From NCBI RefSeq assembly GCF_023715705.1, contig NZ_JAMBOS010000001.1, positions 308,338 to 372,337 on the forward strand: a DNA stretch of 64,000 bases, given 5' to 3'. The position numbers were made by a program, and so were the translations under genes. Positions 10,114-20,887 of this stretch are shown here, piece after piece (position 1 is the stretch's first letter; each line of letters starts with the position of its first letter). Under the pieces are notes generated by a model. It had not been told where the DNA came from and searched no databases. It saw only the letters and a program-made list of their open reading frames with translations. The DNA is from Halalkalibacter oceani. GTDB lineage: Bacteria > Bacillota > Bacilli > Bacillales > Bacillaceae_D.

Positions 10114-13100
10114 ATGTCACTTGACGAACAGGTGAGAAAGGAACGGCTGCAATTATTGCTGGAACAGCTGCAAATTCCTGAAGAAGTGAAGCAAGCGCAT
10201 TTTCAAGAAGGACAGATTCGCAAGCTTGTCATTTCTAAGGAAAAACGCGCCTGGCATTTTCATATCAATTTACCGCTGATTGTTCCGTCTGCTGTTTATG
10301 AATTGTTTCTGTCGCGGATGAAGCATACGTTTGAACATATTGCGTCGGTATCGTTTACCTTTCATTACGAGTCGATTGCGATGGAGGAGGCGCACTGGGT
10401 TGATTATTGGCCGCTGATCATTTCAAAGCTTTCACCAATTTCAGATGGGTTGCGTTCAATGCTGTCCCAGCAGACGCCGGGCTATGACGGCAAGCGGCTC
10501 ATTATCCAGGTTCGCAACGAAACGGAAGCGGTCGCCCTCAAGCGCAAGCTGACGGAGCCATTGCAGCAAAGCACGCAGCTGTTAAGTTTGCCGGCCGTGC
10601 AGTTTGAAACCGATATTCGTGAATCAAAGCAGGAATTTGATAAATTTGTCGAGCAAAGGGAGCAGGAGGATCACTCGAAGGTCGTTGAAGCGATGCTAGA
10701 AAAGAAGAAGCTCGAACAGCAGGCCGAAAAAGAAATCAAAGGGAAAGCCCTTGTTCTTGGTTACCCGATTAAAGATGATCCGATTCCATTGGAAGCGATT
10801 GTGGACGAGGAACGAAGAGTCACCGTCCAAGGGTACGTCTTCGCCGCCGAAACACGGGAATTACGAAGCGGTCGAACATTGCTGACATTTAAAATCACCG
10901 ATTACACCGATTCGATTCTCGTCAAAATGTTCTCGCGTGACAAAGAGGATGTTCCGCTGTTGCAGGCGGTGAAAAAAGGGATGTGGCTTAAAGTCCGGGG
11001 CGGCATTCAGAATGATACGTTTGTCCGCGATCTAGTGATGATCGCCAATGATGTCAATCAGCTGACGCCGGAGGAGCGCCAGGATACAGCACCTCCTGAA
11101 GAAAAGCGAGTCGAGCTTCACCTTCATACGACGATGAGTCAGATGGACGGAGTAACCAGTGCCGGACGCTATGTTGAACAGGCTGCGAAGTGGGGCCATC
11201 CGGCGGTGGCAGTCACCGATCATGGAGTCGTTCAGGCGTTTCCTGAAGCATATTCTGCCGGAAAGAAGCACGGAATTAAAGTGCTGTTTGGCATTGAGGC
11301 GAACCTTGTTGATGACGGGGTCCCGATTGCCTACAACGAAGCCCATCGCTTGTTAATGGAGGATGAATATGTTGTCTTTGACGTCGAAACAACGGGACTG
11401 TCCGCTGTTTACAACCAGATCATCGAACTGGCGGCGGTCAAAGTGAAAAACGGGGAAATTATCGACCGGTTTGAATCGTTTGCGGACCCGCATGAGCCGC
11501 TGACAAACACGATTATTGAATTAACCGGGATCACCGATGATATGGTCAAGGGGCAGCCTGAAGTGGAAGAGGTGCTCCGTAAGTTCAGGGAATTCGTCGG
11601 CGACGCGATTCTTGTAGCCCACAACGCCAGCTTTGATATGGGCTTTTTGAATGTCGGCTATCAAAAGATCGGGCTGTCCGAAGCACCCAATCCAGTCATT
11701 GATACGTTGGAATTAGGACGCTTTCTCTATCCTGAGCTGAAAAACCATCGCTTGAACACCCTTTGTAAAAAATTCGACATTGAGCTTGTCAGCCATCACC
11801 GCGCGATCTACGATGCAGAAGCAACTGGTTACCTGCTTTGGAAAATGGTCAAGGATGCCCACGCGAAGGAAATCAATTACCACGACGAGCTAAATGACAA
11901 CATGGGACAGGGAAACTTCCATCGTCAGCGCCCGTCTCACTGCATTTTGCTCGCGCAAACACAGGAAGGGCTGAAAAACCTATATAAGCTCGTCTCCATG
12001 TCTCACGTCGATTACTTTTTCCGGACGCCGCGGATCCCGCGCTCGCAGCTGCAAAAGCATCGCAACGGGCTGCTCGTAGGCTCAAGCTGTGACAAAGGTG
12101 AGGTATTTGAAGCGATGATGCAGAAGTCGCCGGATGAGGTCGAACAAATCGCCCGATTCTACGACTATTTTGAGATTCAGCCGCTGGCAACCTATCAGCA
12201 TTTAATTGAAAAAGAGCTCGTGAAAAGCGAAACTGCGCTCCAGGAGATCGTCAAAAACATCGTCGAGCTTGGCAAAAAGCTTGAAAAGCCGGTCGTAGCG
12301 ACAGGAAATGCTCACTACCTGCAAGAAGAGGATTATATTTACCGCAAAATCCTGATCGCCTCCCAAGGTGGGGCGAATCCGTTAAATAAGCAAACATTGC
12401 CGCCGGTTCATTTCCGGACGACGAATGAGATGCTCGATGCCTTTGCCTTTTTGGGTGAGGAAACAGCCAAGGAAGTCGTCGTGACGAATACGCAGCATAT
12501 TGCTTCTTTAATCGACGAAATTCACCCGATCCCAGATGAGCTTTATACGCCAAAAATCGAAGGCGCTGATGAAGAAATCCGTCAGATGAGCTATGAACGG
12601 GCGCGCCGCATCTACGGCGAAAACCTGCCGGAAATCGTTGAGGCGAGAATCGAAAAAGAACTGAAGAGCATTATCGGTCACGGGTTTGCCGTTATTTATC
12701 TCATTTCTCATAAACTCGTAAAGAAATCATTGATAGACGGCTACTTAGTAGGGTCGCGGGGCTCGGTCGGTTCGTCGCTCGTCGCGACGATGACGGAAAT
12801 TACCGAGGTCAATCCGCTGCCGCCGCATTATGTCTGTCCGAACTGCCATCATTCTCACTTTTTTGATGACGGTTCAGTCGGCTCCGGCTTCGATTTACCG
12901 GATAAGGAATGCCCGGAATGCGGCACACTTTACATTAAAGATGGGCAGGATATCCCGTTTGAAACCTTCCTCGGCTTCAAAGGAGACAAGGTACCGGATA
13001 TCGATTTGAATTTCTCCGGGGAATATCAACCGCGCGCCCACCATTATACGAAGGAATTATTCGGAGAGGATTTTGTTTATCGTGCCGGTACGATCGGTAC

Positions 13101-14415
13101 CGTCGCCGAAAAAACAGCCTACGGCTATGTCAAAGGCTATCAGGGAGATCATGATCTCCATATGCGCGGAGCCGAAATTGACCGGCTTGTCGCCGGCTGT
13201 ACCGGCGTGAAGCGGACGACCGGCCAGCATCCGGGTGGGATTATCGTAGTGCCCGACTATATGGATATTCACGATTTCTGCCCGATTCAATTTCCGGCCG
13301 ATGACAAAAACTCCGAGTGGAAGACGACGCACTTTGATTTCCATTCGATCCACGATAATTTGCTGAAGCTCGATATTCTCGGGCACGATGATCCGACGGT
13401 CATTCGGATGCTGCAGGATTTAAGCGGGATTGATCCGAAGACGATTCCGACCGATGACCCGGAAGTGATGAAAATTTTCAGCGGACCTGAAGTGCTTGGC
13501 GTGACCGAGGAGCAAATTATGTGCAAAACCGGGACGCTCGGCATTCCTGAGTTCGGAACCCGCTTTGTCCGCCAGATGCTTGAGGAGACAAAGCCGAGCA
13601 CGTTTTCCGAACTCGTGCAAATTTCCGGCCTGTCACACGGCACCGACGTCTGGCTGAATAACGCCAACGAGCTGATATACAACGGTACATGTGAATTGAA
13701 GGATGTAATCGGCTGCCGTGATGATATTATGGTTTACTTGATTTACAAAGGGCTTGAGCCTTCTCTCGCCTTTAAAATCATGGAATTTGTCCGAAAAGGA
13801 AAAGGGCTCCAGCCTGAATGGATCGAAGAAATGAAGAAGCATGATGTCCCTGACTGGTACATCGGTTCCTGCCTGAAAATCAAATACATGTTTCCAAAGG
13901 CGCATGCCGCCGCCTACGTACTGATGGCCGTGCGGATCGCCTATTTCAAGGTGCATCATCCGATTCTTTATTACGCCTCTTATTTCACGGTGCGCGCCGA
14001 TGATTTTGATTTGGATACAATGATCAAAGGGTCAACCGCAATCCGGGCGAAAATTGAAGAAATCAACGCCAAGGGACTCGACGCGGCGCCGAAGGAAAAA
14101 GCGGTTCTCACCGTGCTGGAGCTCGCGCTTGAAATGACAGAGCGAGGCTTTTCCTTCCAAAAGGTCGACCTTTACCGTTCGAGTGCGACCGAGTTCCAGG
14201 TAGAGGGAGATACGTTGTTGCCGCCATTTAACGCGATGACGGGCGTCGGTACAAACGCCGCCTTGAACATCGTCAAAGCACGGGAAGATGGCGAATTTCT
14301 CTCGAAGGAAGATTTGCAGCAGCGCAGCAAGCTGACAAAAACCGTGTTGGAGCACTTGGACGAACACGGCTGCCTCGAGGGTATGCCTGAGTCCAATCAG
14401 CTGTCGCTGTTTTAA
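10114..14415 (+). CDS. polC: DNA polymerase III PolC, Gram-positive type alpha subunit
   Basis: Replicative DNA polymerase with built-in proofreading, 1433 residues, the usual length. In order: an N-terminal domain, an OB fold (about 225-310), and a PHP domain starting at HLHT near residue 335, interrupted by the DEDD exonuclease. The exonuclease shows motif I DVETTG near 423, then NASFDMGFL and [14 protein letters not shown] then resumes. A Cys4 zinc-binding segment (CPNC...CPECG) begins near 907, the palm motif PDIDLNF is near 961, and [11 protein letters not shown] follows. No frameshift is evident. ATG 10114 follows AAAGGACGGAGATCG. It lies between proS and rimP, as in other Bacillales. 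Confidence 0.99.
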   Translation: MSLDEQVRKERLQLLLEQLQIPEEVKQAHFQEGQIRKLVISKEKRAWHFHINLPLIVPSAVYELFLSRMKHTFEHIASVSFTFHYESIAMEEAHWVDYWPLIISKLSPISDGLRSMLSQQTPGYDGKRLIIQVRNETEAVALKRKLTEPLQQSTQLLSLPAVQFETDIRESKQEFDKFVEQREQEDHSKVVEAMLEKKKLEQQAEKEIKGKALVLGYPIKDDPIPLEAIVDEERRVTVQGYVFAAETRELRSGRTLLTFKITDYTDSILVKMFSRDKEDVPLLQAVKKGMWLKVRGGIQNDTFVRDLVMIANDVNQLTPEERQDTAPPEEKRVELHLHTTMSQMDGVTSAGRYVEQAAKWGHPAVAVTDHGVVQAFPEAYSAGKKHGIKVLFGIEANLVDDGVPIAYNEAHRLLMEDEYVVFDVETTGLSAVYNQIIELAAVKVKNGEIIDRFESFADPHEPLTNTIIELTGITDDMVKGQPEVEEVLRKFREFVGDAILVAHNASFDMGFLNVGYQKIGLSEAPNPVIDTLELGRFLYPELKNHRLNTLCKKFDIELVSHHRAIYDAEATGYLLWKMVKDAHAKEINYHDELNDNMGQGNFHRQRPSHCILLAQTQEGLKNLYKLVSMSHVDYFFRTPRIPRSQLQKHRNGLLVGSSCDKGEVFEAMMQKSPDEVEQIARFYDYFEIQPLATYQHLIEKELVKSETALQEIVKNIVELGKKLEKPVVATGNAHYLQEEDYIYRKILIASQGGANPLNKQTLPPVHFRTTNEMLDAFAFLGEETAKEVVVTNTQHIASLIDEIHPIPDELYTPKIEGADEEIRQMSYERARRIYGENLPEIVEARIEKELKSIIGHGFAVIYLISHKLVKKSLIDGYLVGSRGSVGSSLVATMTEITEVNPLPPHYVCPNCHHSHFFDDGSVGSGFDLPDKECPECGTLYIKDGQDIPFETFLGFKGDKVPDIDLNFSGEYQPRAHHYTKELFGEDFVYRAGTIGTVAEKTAYGYVKGYQGDHDLHMRGAEIDRLVAGCTGVKRTTGQHPGGIIVVPDYMDIHDFCPIQFPADDKNSEWKTTHFDFHSIHDNLLKLDILGHDDPTVIRMLQDLSGIDPKTIPTDDPEVMKIFSGPEVLGVTEEQIMCKTGTLGIPEFGTRFVRQMLEETKPSTFSELVQISGLSHGTDVWLNNANELIYNGTCELKDVIGCRDDIMVYLIYKGLEPSLAFKIMEFVRKGKGLQPEWIEEMKKHDVPDWYIGSCLKIKYMFPKAHAAAYVLMAVRIAYFKVHHPILYYASYFTVRADDFDLDTMIKGSTAIRAKIEEINAKGLDAAPKEKAVLTVLELALEMTERGFSFQKVDLYRSSATEFQVEGDTLLPPFNAMTGVGTNAALNIVKAREDGEFLSKEDLQQRSKLTKTVLEHLDEHGCLEGMPESNQLSLF

Positions 14416-14447
14416 CAGAACGAGCGGCTTTGGATTGGAAAGGGGAT

Positions 14448-14476
14448 TTGCAAAGCCTGTGAGAATATGGTATTGT
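14448..14476 (+). promoter_or_regulatory. Promoter of the rimP-nusA-infB cluster
   Basis: TTGCAA at 14448-14453, 17 bases, then TATTGT at 14471-14476. The leader to rimP is about 125 bases and contains a strong hairpin. Confidence 0.6.
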
Positions 14477-14508
14477 ATGTATGGTAATACTTAGAATACG
14501 TGATGCTA

Positions 14509-14532
14509 AAAGAGTGGGGAAACCCACTCTTT
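14509..14532 (+). promoter_or_regulatory. Leader hairpin before rimP
   Basis: AAAGAGTGGG pairs perfectly with CCCACTCTTT around GAAA (a GNRA-type tetraloop). It lies about 30 bases downstream of the promoter -10 element and is followed by CGTTGTTGTTT. It could be an attenuator controlling the nusA-infB cluster, where NusA itself could act, or a 5' stabiliser. Confidence 0.5.
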
Positions 14533-14606
14533 CGTTGTTGTTTCATCAAAGCACTAATAGATGTTCCAGTATACAGCCATTATCGATGCAGCAAGGAGGG
14601 TACAGG

Positions 14607-15077
14607 TTGAGTAAGAAAGTAACTGAGCTAGTAAGCGAGATGACGTTGCCGATTGTCGAGGAGCTGAATTTAGAGCTTGTCGAGGTTGAATTCAAGAAAG
14701 AAGGACCGAACTGGTTTCTGCGCGTCTTTATCGATTCTGATAGAGGCGTTGATCTAGAGGATTGCGGACAGGTGAGTGAGCGACTAAGTGAAAAGCTTGA
14801 CGAGCTTGATCCGATCGATCAAGCTTATTTTCTTGAGGTTTCTTCGCCCGGCGCTGAACGACCGCTAAAAAATGAAAAGGACATCATGAAGGCGATCGGC
14901 AAGGCGGTTCATGTAACTACCTATGAACCGGTTGACGGTGAGAAAATGTTTGAAGGCACATTGACGAGCTTTGATGGAGAACAGCTTGAAATCAGTGTCA
15001 AAATCAAGACAAGAACAAAGACATTCACCATTCCTTATAAAAAAGTGGCAAAGGCCAGATTAGCCGTTATTTTATAG
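14607..15077 (+). CDS. rimP: Ribosome maturation factor RimP
   Basis: Assists late assembly of the 30S subunit, 156 residues, cytoplasmic. [30 protein letters not shown] and [13 protein letters not shown] are typical of the family; the C-terminal SH3-like domain follows. TTG at 14607 is chosen because GCAAGGAGGG is seven bases upstream and homologues begin MSKKVT; the upstream in-frame extension (from 14481) runs through the leader hairpin. It heads the nusA-infB cluster in the usual way, but a 247-base gap with a GC-rich element separates it from nusA. Confidence 0.96.
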   Translation: MSKKVTELVSEMTLPIVEELNLELVEVEFKKEGPNWFLRVFIDSDRGVDLEDCGQVSERLSEKLDELDPIDQAYFLEVSSPGAERPLKNEKDIMKAIGKAVHVTTYEPVDGEKMFEGTLTSFDGEQLEISVKIKTRTKTFTIPYKKVAKARLAVIL

Positions 15078-15234
15078 GGGAAGGAAGTCTTTATACTAAA
15101 AGCAGCTGTACCGTTCCCTAAAAAGATAAACAGGCCGATAAGGCCATTCTTTAGCACGTCTAAAAGGAGCGGGTAAGGCTTATTCAAGGAGGGCAATGAC
15201 TCAAACACGCTGCACGTGATGATGAACGTAACAC

Positions 15235-15290
15235 AAGGCAGCGGGTTCCGCGCATTGCTTTTAAAAAACCGCCCGGCGGTTTTCTTATAA
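15235..15290 (+). repeat. GC-rich dispersed element in the rimP-nusA gap
   Basis: GGGTTCCGCGCATTGCTTTT is followed by the short hairpin AAACCGCC/GGCGGTTT and TTCTTATAAA. The same layout (a CGC-rich stretch ending in a CCG/CGG hairpin plus TTTCTTA) occurs at about 2474-2505 and 28848-28877. The rest of 15078-15324 shows no gene. Confidence 0.4.
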
Positions 15291-15324
15291 AAAGAGCCAA
15301 TTTTGAAAGGGGGAAGCATAATCC

Positions 15325-16461
15325 ATGAACAGCGATTTTATGGATGCATTAGCAACTTTAGAAAGGGAGAAGGGGATCCAAAAAGAGGTTATTATCGAAG
15401 CGATCGAAGCGGCGCTAATTTCCGGCTATAAGCGTAATTTTAATCAGGTTCAAAACGTTCGTGTCGACGTGAACCGCGATACGGGCACGATCCGCGTATT
15501 TGCACGGAAAACCGTCGTCGAAGAAGTGTTCGATGCAAGACTCGAAATTTCTCTTGACGAAGCAAAAAAAATCAATCCGAATTACGAGGTCGATGATGTC
15601 GTCGAGATTGAAGTCACTCCGAAGGATTTTGGGCGGATTGCCGCGCAAACAGCGAAGCAAGTGGTGACGCAGCGGGTCCGTGAGGCGGAGCGTGGAATTA
15701 TTTATTCTGATTTTATTGATCGTGAAGAGGATATTATGACGGGAATTGTTCAAAGACAGGATCATCGCTTTATTTATGTCGATCTTGGCAAGGTGGAAGC
15801 ATTACTTCCGTTAAATGAGCAAATGCCGAATGAAACCTACAAGCATAATGACCGGATCAAAGCATATATTACGAAAGTCGAAAAAACGACGAAGGGTCCG
15901 CAAATTTTAATCTCCCGTACGCACCCAGGCTTGTTAAAGCGTTTATTTGAGCTTGAAGTACCGGAAATTTACGATGGGACCGTTGAGATAAAGTCGGTAT
16001 CACGGGAAGCCGGTGACCGGTCAAAGATTGCCGTTCATGCCGATAATCCCGAGGTTGATCCGGTTGGCGCCTGTGTCGGGCCGCGCGGTCAGCGTGTCCA
16101 GACGATCGTCAATGAACTAAAAGGGGAAAAGATTGATATTGTCCGCTGGTCTGAGAACCCGGTTGAATATGTCGCCAATTCGTTAAGCCCGTCAAAGGTG
16201 CTGAAAGTAAAAGTGAACGAAGAGGATAAAATGACCCAGGTGATCGTACCTGATTATCAGCTGTCACTCGCGATCGGCAAGCGCGGTCAGAACGCTCGCT
16301 TGGCAGCAAAGCTTTCCGGCTGGAAGATCGACATTAAGAGTGAATCGGATGCGAAAGAGCTAGGCATCTTTGATGACGAAGGATTTGTGACCGTCGAAGA
16401 GCAGGAAGCGTCCAATCAAGATCACAGCTTTACCGCGATAGAAAGCGACGAGCAAGAATAA
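15325..16461 (+). CDS. nusA: Transcription termination/antitermination factor NusA
   Basis: RNA polymerase accessory factor that promotes pausing and intrinsic termination, 378 residues. In order: the N-terminal polymerase-binding domain (about 1-130), the S1 domain (about 135-200, ending before ILISRTHPGLLKRLF), then KH1 and KH2 with the GXXG-type loops in GACVGPRGQRV and LAIGKRGQNARLA. It lacks the C-terminal acidic repeats of enterobacterial NusA, as is normal for Firmicutes. ATG 15325 follows GAAAGGGGGAAGC. ylxR begins 17 bases after the stop, so nusA-ylxR-ylxQ-infB is one unit. Confidence 0.98.
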   Translation: MNSDFMDALATLEREKGIQKEVIIEAIEAALISGYKRNFNQVQNVRVDVNRDTGTIRVFARKTVVEEVFDARLEISLDEAKKINPNYEVDDVVEIEVTPKDFGRIAAQTAKQVVTQRVREAERGIIYSDFIDREEDIMTGIVQRQDHRFIYVDLGKVEALLPLNEQMPNETYKHNDRIKAYITKVEKTTKGPQILISRTHPGLLKRLFELEVPEIYDGTVEIKSVSREAGDRSKIAVHADNPEVDPVGACVGPRGQRVQTIVNELKGEKIDIVRWSENPVEYVANSLSPSKVLKVKVNEEDKMTQVIVPDYQLSLAIGKRGQNARLAAKLSGWKIDIKSESDAKELGIFDDEGFVTVEEQEASNQDHSFTAIESDEQE

Positions 16462-16478
16462 GAAGGGAGATGGAGCCG

Positions 16479-16751
16479 TTGAACAAGCGCAAAGTTCCTC
16501 TTCGAAAATGTGTTGTAACAAATGAAATGAAGCCAAAGCAAGAGCTTATCCGGATCGTCCGCTCGCCTGAAGGAGTCGTATCCGTCGACCCTACAGGGAA
16601 GAAGAACGGCCGTGGCGCCTATATTAGCAACAGTGAGGAAGTGTTTGAGCTGGCTAAGAAAAAAGATGTCCTCTCAAGGCATTTGCAAACAAAGGTAAGT
16701 CCGGAGATTTACGATCAGTTAAAAGAAGCAAGCAAGCGGGGAACGAAATGA
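16479..16751 (+). CDS. ylxR: YlxR family RNA-binding protein (RnpM)
   Basis: Small basic protein of the YlxR (DUF448) family, about 90 residues; the B. subtilis member has been reported to bind RNase P RNA. The family core is visible: RKCVVTNEM near the N-terminus and DPTGKKNGRGAYIS around residue 42. TTG at 16479 is preferred: GAAGGGAG is nine bases upstream, whereas ATG 16470 touches it directly; the longer form has 93 residues. The gene overlaps ylxQ by four bases (ATGA). Confidence 0.93.
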   Translation: MNKRKVPLRKCVVTNEMKPKQELIRIVRSPEGVVSVDPTGKKNGRGAYISNSEEVFELAKKKDVLSRHLQTKVSPEIYDQLKEASKRGTK

Positions 16752-17053
16752 GCCAGCCGCCGTGGGTTTCCTTTCTCGGGCTTGCCGCCAGAGCGCGTAA
16801 ACTCGTAACAGGGGAAGAGCTTGTGTTGAAAGAAGTGAGGAGAGGGTCAGCGCGATTGATTCTTCTCTCAGCTGATGCCGCAGAACAGACAAAGAAAAAA
16901 GTATTGGACAAATGCAGTTACTACAATGTCCCGGTTCGTCTGATCGCTGACCGTAAGACGTTAGGACAAGCAATAGGTAAAGCAGAAAGAGTCGTCATTG
17001 CTCTTACGGATGAAGGCTTTGCGAAAAAGATGACTGCGCTATTGGACCAATGA
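16748..17053 (+). CDS. rplGA: L7Ae-family ribosomal protein YlxQ
   Basis: A kink-turn RNA-binding protein of the L7Ae/L30e fold, 101 residues, called YlxQ or RplGA in B. subtilis. The fold is suggested by LGLAARARKLVTGEE near the start and LILLSADAAEQTKKK in the middle. Its ATG overlaps the ylxR stop (ATGA), and infB follows after 18 bases. The exact role of this paralogue is less clear than that of ribosomal L7Ae in archaea. Confidence 0.93.
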   Translation: MSQPPWVSFLGLAARARKLVTGEELVLKEVRRGSARLILLSADAAEQTKKKVLDKCSYYNVPVRLIADRKTLGQAIGKAERVVIALTDEGFAKKMTALLDQ

Positions 17054-17071
17054 TTCTGGAGGAATGTATAT

Positions 17072-19171
17072 ATGAGGAAGATGCGAATATATGAATATGC
17101 GAAAGAACATAATGCAACAAGCAAAGGAATTATCGACAAGTTAAAGCAGGCCGGAATTGAAGTCTCAAACCATATGTCAGTGCTTGATGAACAGATGGTC
17201 AAAGTGCTGGAAGGAAAGGGTTCAAACGGAGCAGGTGGAGAAAAACCGAATGAGCCTGCAAAAGCGAACCGTCCTTCCAATCCACCTAAGAAGAAAGAAA
17301 ACGCACGTCCGCAGCATCAAGGCGGGCAAAACCGGAAAGGACCGAAAAAGCCAAATCAATCCCGTTCTAAGCAGCAGCAGAGACCGCAGCGTCAGGAACC
17401 GCCTAAAGCGAAGCCGCTTCCGGAAAAAATCACATTTGTTGAATCGCTGACGGTTGGCGAATTGGCGAAAAAGCTTCATAGAGAACCGTCGGAAATTATT
17501 AAGAAGCTGATGGCACTTGGCGTGATGGCCACGATCAACCAGGAGCTGGATAAAGATACGATTGAGTTAATCGGTACGGATTACGGGGTTGAAGTAGAGG
17601 AAGAAATTGTTATTGATAAGACAGATATTGAAAATTATGTAGACGAGGATAAAGAGGAAGACTTAAAAGAGCGTCCTCCTGTTGTGACGATCATGGGTCA
17701 TGTCGATCACGGGAAAACGACGTTGCTTGACTCGATTCGTCATACGAAAGTAACGGAAGGAGAAGCCGGTGGGATCACCCAGCATATCGGGGCGTATCAA
17801 ATCGAAGCGAATGGAAAGAAAATCACCTTCCTTGATACACCTGGGCACGCCGCCTTCACAACGATGCGGGCACGCGGGGCGCAAGTAACTGATATTACGA
17901 TTCTCGTCGTTGCTGCTGATGATGGTGTCATGCCACAGACGAAGGAAGCGATCAGCCATGCAAAGGCTGCCGGTGTACCGATTATTGTCGCCGTCAACAA
18001 AATTGATAAAGAAGCGGCGAATCCTGATCGTGTCATGCAGGAGTTAACCGAGTTTGAACTCGTTCCGGAAGCATGGGGCGGCGACACGATTTTTGTCAAT
18101 GTTTCGGCGCTCGATGGAACGGGAATTGACGAATTAATCGAAATGATTCAGCTTGTTTCTGAAGTCGAGGAATTAAAAGCGAATCCGGATAAGCTCGCTT
18201 CGGGAACCGTTATTGAAGCGGAGCTCGATAAAGGCCGCGGGGCGGTCGCGACGTTGCTTGTCCAAAGCGGAACGCTTAAAGTCGGCGATCCAATCGTTGT
18301 CGGTGCGACATTCGGTCGTGTCCGGGCGATGGTCAATGACCTTGGCCGCCGTGTCAAAGAAGTCGGGCCGTCAACACCTGTTGAAATTACTGGCTTAAGT
18401 GATGTGCCTCAGGCTGGGGACCAATTCCGGGCTTTTGCCGATGAAAAGACAGCGCGTCACATCGGGGAAGCGCGGATGTCGAAGCATCGTGAAGCGAATT
18501 TGGCGAAAACGTCACGCGTGAGCCTGGATGATTTATTTGATCAAATCCAGCAAGGCGATGTCAAAGAAATCAACGTCATCATTAAAGCGGACGTCCAAGG
18601 TTCCGTGGAAGCGATGCGCGGCTCCCTCGAAAAGATCGAGGTCGAAGGCGTGAAAATCAACGTCATTCATACCGGTGTCGGCGCGATTACCGAATATGAC
18701 GTGATGCTTGCTTCAGCATCGAATGCGATTGTGATCGGCTTCAATGTCCGTCCTGATGTCAACGCGAAACGAACAGCCGACGCCGAAAAGGTCGATATTC
18801 GTCTGCACCGCGTCATCTATAACGCGATTGACGAAATTGAAGCGGCAATGAAAGGTCTGCTTGATCCTGAATTCGAGGAAAAAGTCATTGGGCAGGTCGA
18901 AGTAAGAACAACCTTTAAAGTCTCGAAGGTCGGAACGATCGCCGGTGCTTATGTGACAGATGGAAAAATCACAAGGGATTCCACCGTGCGCTTGATTCGT
19001 GACGGCATCGTCATTTATGAAGGAGCGATCAATGCACTGAAACGCTTTAAGGACGATGCAAAAGAGGTTTCCGCCGGCTATGAATGCGGAATTACCCTCG
19101 AAAATTATAATGATGTCAAAGAAGGCGACATCATCGAAGCGTACGTTATGGAAGAGATTGAACGTAAATAA
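17072..19171 (+). CDS. infB: Translation initiation factor IF-2
   Basis: GTPase that brings initiator tRNA to the 30S subunit and promotes subunit joining; 699 residues. The N-terminal part holds a small IF2_N domain (residues 1-50), a Lys/Pro/Gln-rich linker (about 55-115) and a second IF2_N domain. The G domain starts with GHVDHGKT near residue 209, followed by DTPGHAAF and NKID. Domains II-IV follow, ending in the tRNA-binding C-terminal barrel. ATG 17072 follows TGGAGGAATG. The stop overlaps the ylxP start by one base. Confidence 0.99.
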   Translation: MRKMRIYEYAKEHNATSKGIIDKLKQAGIEVSNHMSVLDEQMVKVLEGKGSNGAGGEKPNEPAKANRPSNPPKKKENARPQHQGGQNRKGPKKPNQSRSKQQQRPQRQEPPKAKPLPEKITFVESLTVGELAKKLHREPSEIIKKLMALGVMATINQELDKDTIELIGTDYGVEVEEEIVIDKTDIENYVDEDKEEDLKERPPVVTIMGHVDHGKTTLLDSIRHTKVTEGEAGGITQHIGAYQIEANGKKITFLDTPGHAAFTTMRARGAQVTDITILVVAADDGVMPQTKEAISHAKAAGVPIIVAVNKIDKEAANPDRVMQELTEFELVPEAWGGDTIFVNVSALDGTGIDELIEMIQLVSEVEELKANPDKLASGTVIEAELDKGRGAVATLLVQSGTLKVGDPIVVGATFGRVRAMVNDLGRRVKEVGPSTPVEITGLSDVPQAGDQFRAFADEKTARHIGEARMSKHREANLAKTSRVSLDDLFDQIQQGDVKEINVIIKADVQGSVEAMRGSLEKIEVEGVKINVIHTGVGAITEYDVMLASASNAIVIGFNVRPDVNAKRTADAEKVDIRLHRVIYNAIDEIEAAMKGLLDPEFEEKVIGQVEVRTTFKVSKVGTIAGAYVTDGKITRDSTVRLIRDGIVIYEGAINALKRFKDDAKEVSAGYECGITLENYNDVKEGDIIEAYVMEEIERK

Positions 19172-19449
19172 TGATTGGTGCAGTGCGTTGTGAACTGTTG
19201 ATTTATGACGTCCAATCACTCAAACAAAAACGTTCGGTCTTAAAAAGCATCCAGACGAAATTAAAGCAGCGGTATAACCTTTCCGTAGCTGAGACAGCCT
19301 ATTATGACAGTTGGCAGCGTGCGGAGTTGACGCTGGTAACTGTCGCGAATGACCGGGTTGTCTGTGAGCGGGAACTGCAGCGGGCGCTTTCCCTCATTGA
19401 TGGTCAGCCAGAGGCAGAACGTACGATTACCGAATATGAATGGCTATAG
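19171..19449 (+). CDS. ylxP: YlxP (DUF503) family protein
   Basis: Short conserved protein of 92 residues, nearly always located between infB and rbfA in Firmicutes. A role in ribosome assembly or RNA binding has been proposed for the family but is not firmly established. VQSLKQKRSVLKSIQTKLKQ is the family-typical segment near residue 13. It overlaps infB by one base (TAATG), so it is translated with IF-2; rbfA begins 24 bases downstream with its own ribosome binding site. Confidence 0.92.
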   Translation: MIGAVRCELLIYDVQSLKQKRSVLKSIQTKLKQRYNLSVAETAYYDSWQRAELTLVTVANDRVVCERELQRALSLIDGQPEAERTITEYEWL

Positions 19450-19473
19450 TGAAAAGAGCAGAGGTGATAGGGT

Positions 19474-19824
19474 ATGAGTAATGTTCGTGCACACCGTGTT
19501 GGTGAACAAATGAAAAAAGAATTAAGTGATATTATTATGCGGGAGCTTAAAGACCCTCGCGTCAGCTTTGTGACGGTGACGGGTGTCGATGTAACCGGGG
19601 ACCTTCAGCAGGCAAAGGTCTATATTACGGTTCTTGGGAGCGATGAGCAGAAAGCGGCAACGCTTCAAGGCTTGTCGAAAGCGAAAGGGTTTATCCGCTC
19701 GGAAATCGGCAAACGGATCCGTTTACGCAAAACACCTGAGCTGACCTTCGAGTTCGATGAATCGATTGAATATGGCAACCGGATTGAAACATTGCTGCAG
19801 GATTTAAACAAAGGTGACCGGTAA
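19474..19824 (+). CDS. rbfA: 30S ribosome-binding factor A
   Basis: KH-type protein that binds immature 30S subunits and helps 16S rRNA processing and cold adaptation. The product is 116 residues. [17 protein letters not shown] near the start, [20 protein letters not shown] and the C-terminal [18 protein letters not shown] are standard RbfA features. The gene lies in the ylxP-rbfA-truB order and is followed by a hairpin of the dispersed family that may attenuate transcription into truB. Confidence 0.97.
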   Translation: MSNVRAHRVGEQMKKELSDIIMRELKDPRVSFVTVTGVDVTGDLQQAKVYITVLGSDEQKAATLQGLSKAKGFIRSEIGKRIRLRKTPELTFEFDESIEYGNRIETLLQDLNKGDR

Positions 19825-19853
19825 GAAAATCAGGAAGAGATGAAAGAAAACCA

Positions 19854-19900
19854 GGGCTGTTTCAGAAGGGGAAAACCCCTTTTGGTACAGCCCCTCCTTT
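19854..19900 (+). terminator. Dispersed-family hairpin between rbfA and truB
   Basis: GGGCTGTTTCAGAAGGGG pairs with CCCCTTTTGGTACAGCCC around an AAAA loop, followed by CTCCTTTTG. It is inside a cluster otherwise expected to be one operon, so it is a partial terminator at most. Confidence 0.65.
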
Positions 19901-19937
19901 TGTTGGACAAGCAGAGAGGAAAAGGGGGACAAATGCA

Positions 19938-20855
19938 ATGAATGATCCAAGTGGGATCTTAATTTTACATAAGCCAAGAGGAATGACTTCACATGATTGT
20001 GTCGCAAAAATCAGAAGGCTGTTCCAGACGAAAAAAGTCGGACACACCGGGACGCTCGATCCCGATGTGAACGGGGTGCTGCCAATTTGTATCGGCACGG
20101 CGACGAAGGTTGTCGAGTATATGTCCGATCATTCGAAAGTGTACGAAGGGGAAGTAACGCTTGGCATCGCGACGACGACGGAGGACAAAAGCGGGGAGAC
20201 GGTCGCTGAAAAGGCGGTCAATGAAAGATGGTCGAAGGCCCAGATTGAGGACATTCTCCGGTCGTTCGAAGGAGTGATTACCCAGGTGCCACCGATGTAT
20301 TCCGCGGTGAAGGTCAACGGACGCAAGCTGTATGAATACGCCCGGGCGAATCAGCAGGTCGAACGACCAAAGCGAGAGGTCACCATTCATTCACTGGACC
20401 TTATATCCGAGGTAAGCTACACGGAAACGACAGCGGCGTTTTCCTTCAGGGTTCACTGCAGCAAAGGGACGTATGTCCGCACGCTGGCGGTCGACCTCGG
20501 CGAGCGGCTTGGCTATCCGGCGCATATGTCGGCACTTGTCCGTACCGCCGCCGGACCCTATTCTCTGGAGCAGAGCCTGACGTTTAGCGAGCTTGAACAA
20601 AAACAGGAAACCGATCAGCTTGAGGAGATTCTTTTGCCGTTTGAGTCGGCGCTGACCCAGTTTCCCGTCTGCACGGTCGACCGTCAAACCGAACAGCAGA
20701 TCAAAAATGGTGCCGTTCTTCCGGCAGAGAAAGGATTAGATCAAAACCGCTTTACCGTTTATAATGAAGATGGTGAATGTTTAGCTGTTTATCAGAAGCA
20801 TCCGACAAAGGCCGGCTTAATCAAGCCTGAGAAAATGTTTTGGACAGGCTCATAA
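19938..20855 (+). CDS. truB: tRNA pseudouridine(55) synthase
   Basis: Makes pseudouridine 55 in the T loop of tRNAs. The product is 305 residues. The catalytic Asp sits in GHTGTLDPDVNGVLP (about residues 36-50), preceded by KPRGMTSHD; YEGEVTLGIATTTEDKSGE and GTYVRTLAVDLGERLG are further family motifs. The C-terminal extension (about 235-305) fits a small RNA-binding domain of the PUA type. ATG 19938 follows AAAGGGGGAC. ribF begins 32 bases after the stop. Confidence 0.97.
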   Translation: MNDPSGILILHKPRGMTSHDCVAKIRRLFQTKKVGHTGTLDPDVNGVLPICIGTATKVVEYMSDHSKVYEGEVTLGIATTTEDKSGETVAEKAVNERWSKAQIEDILRSFEGVITQVPPMYSAVKVNGRKLYEYARANQQVERPKREVTIHSLDLISEVSYTETTAAFSFRVHCSKGTYVRTLAVDLGERLGYPAHMSALVRTAAGPYSLEQSLTFSELEQKQETDQLEEILLPFESALTQFPVCTVDRQTEQQIKNGAVLPAEKGLDQNRFTVYNEDGECLAVYQKHPTKAGLIKPEKMFWTGS

Positions 20856-20887
20856 CGTTTGAAATGTGTAGGGAAAAGAGGATTCGT

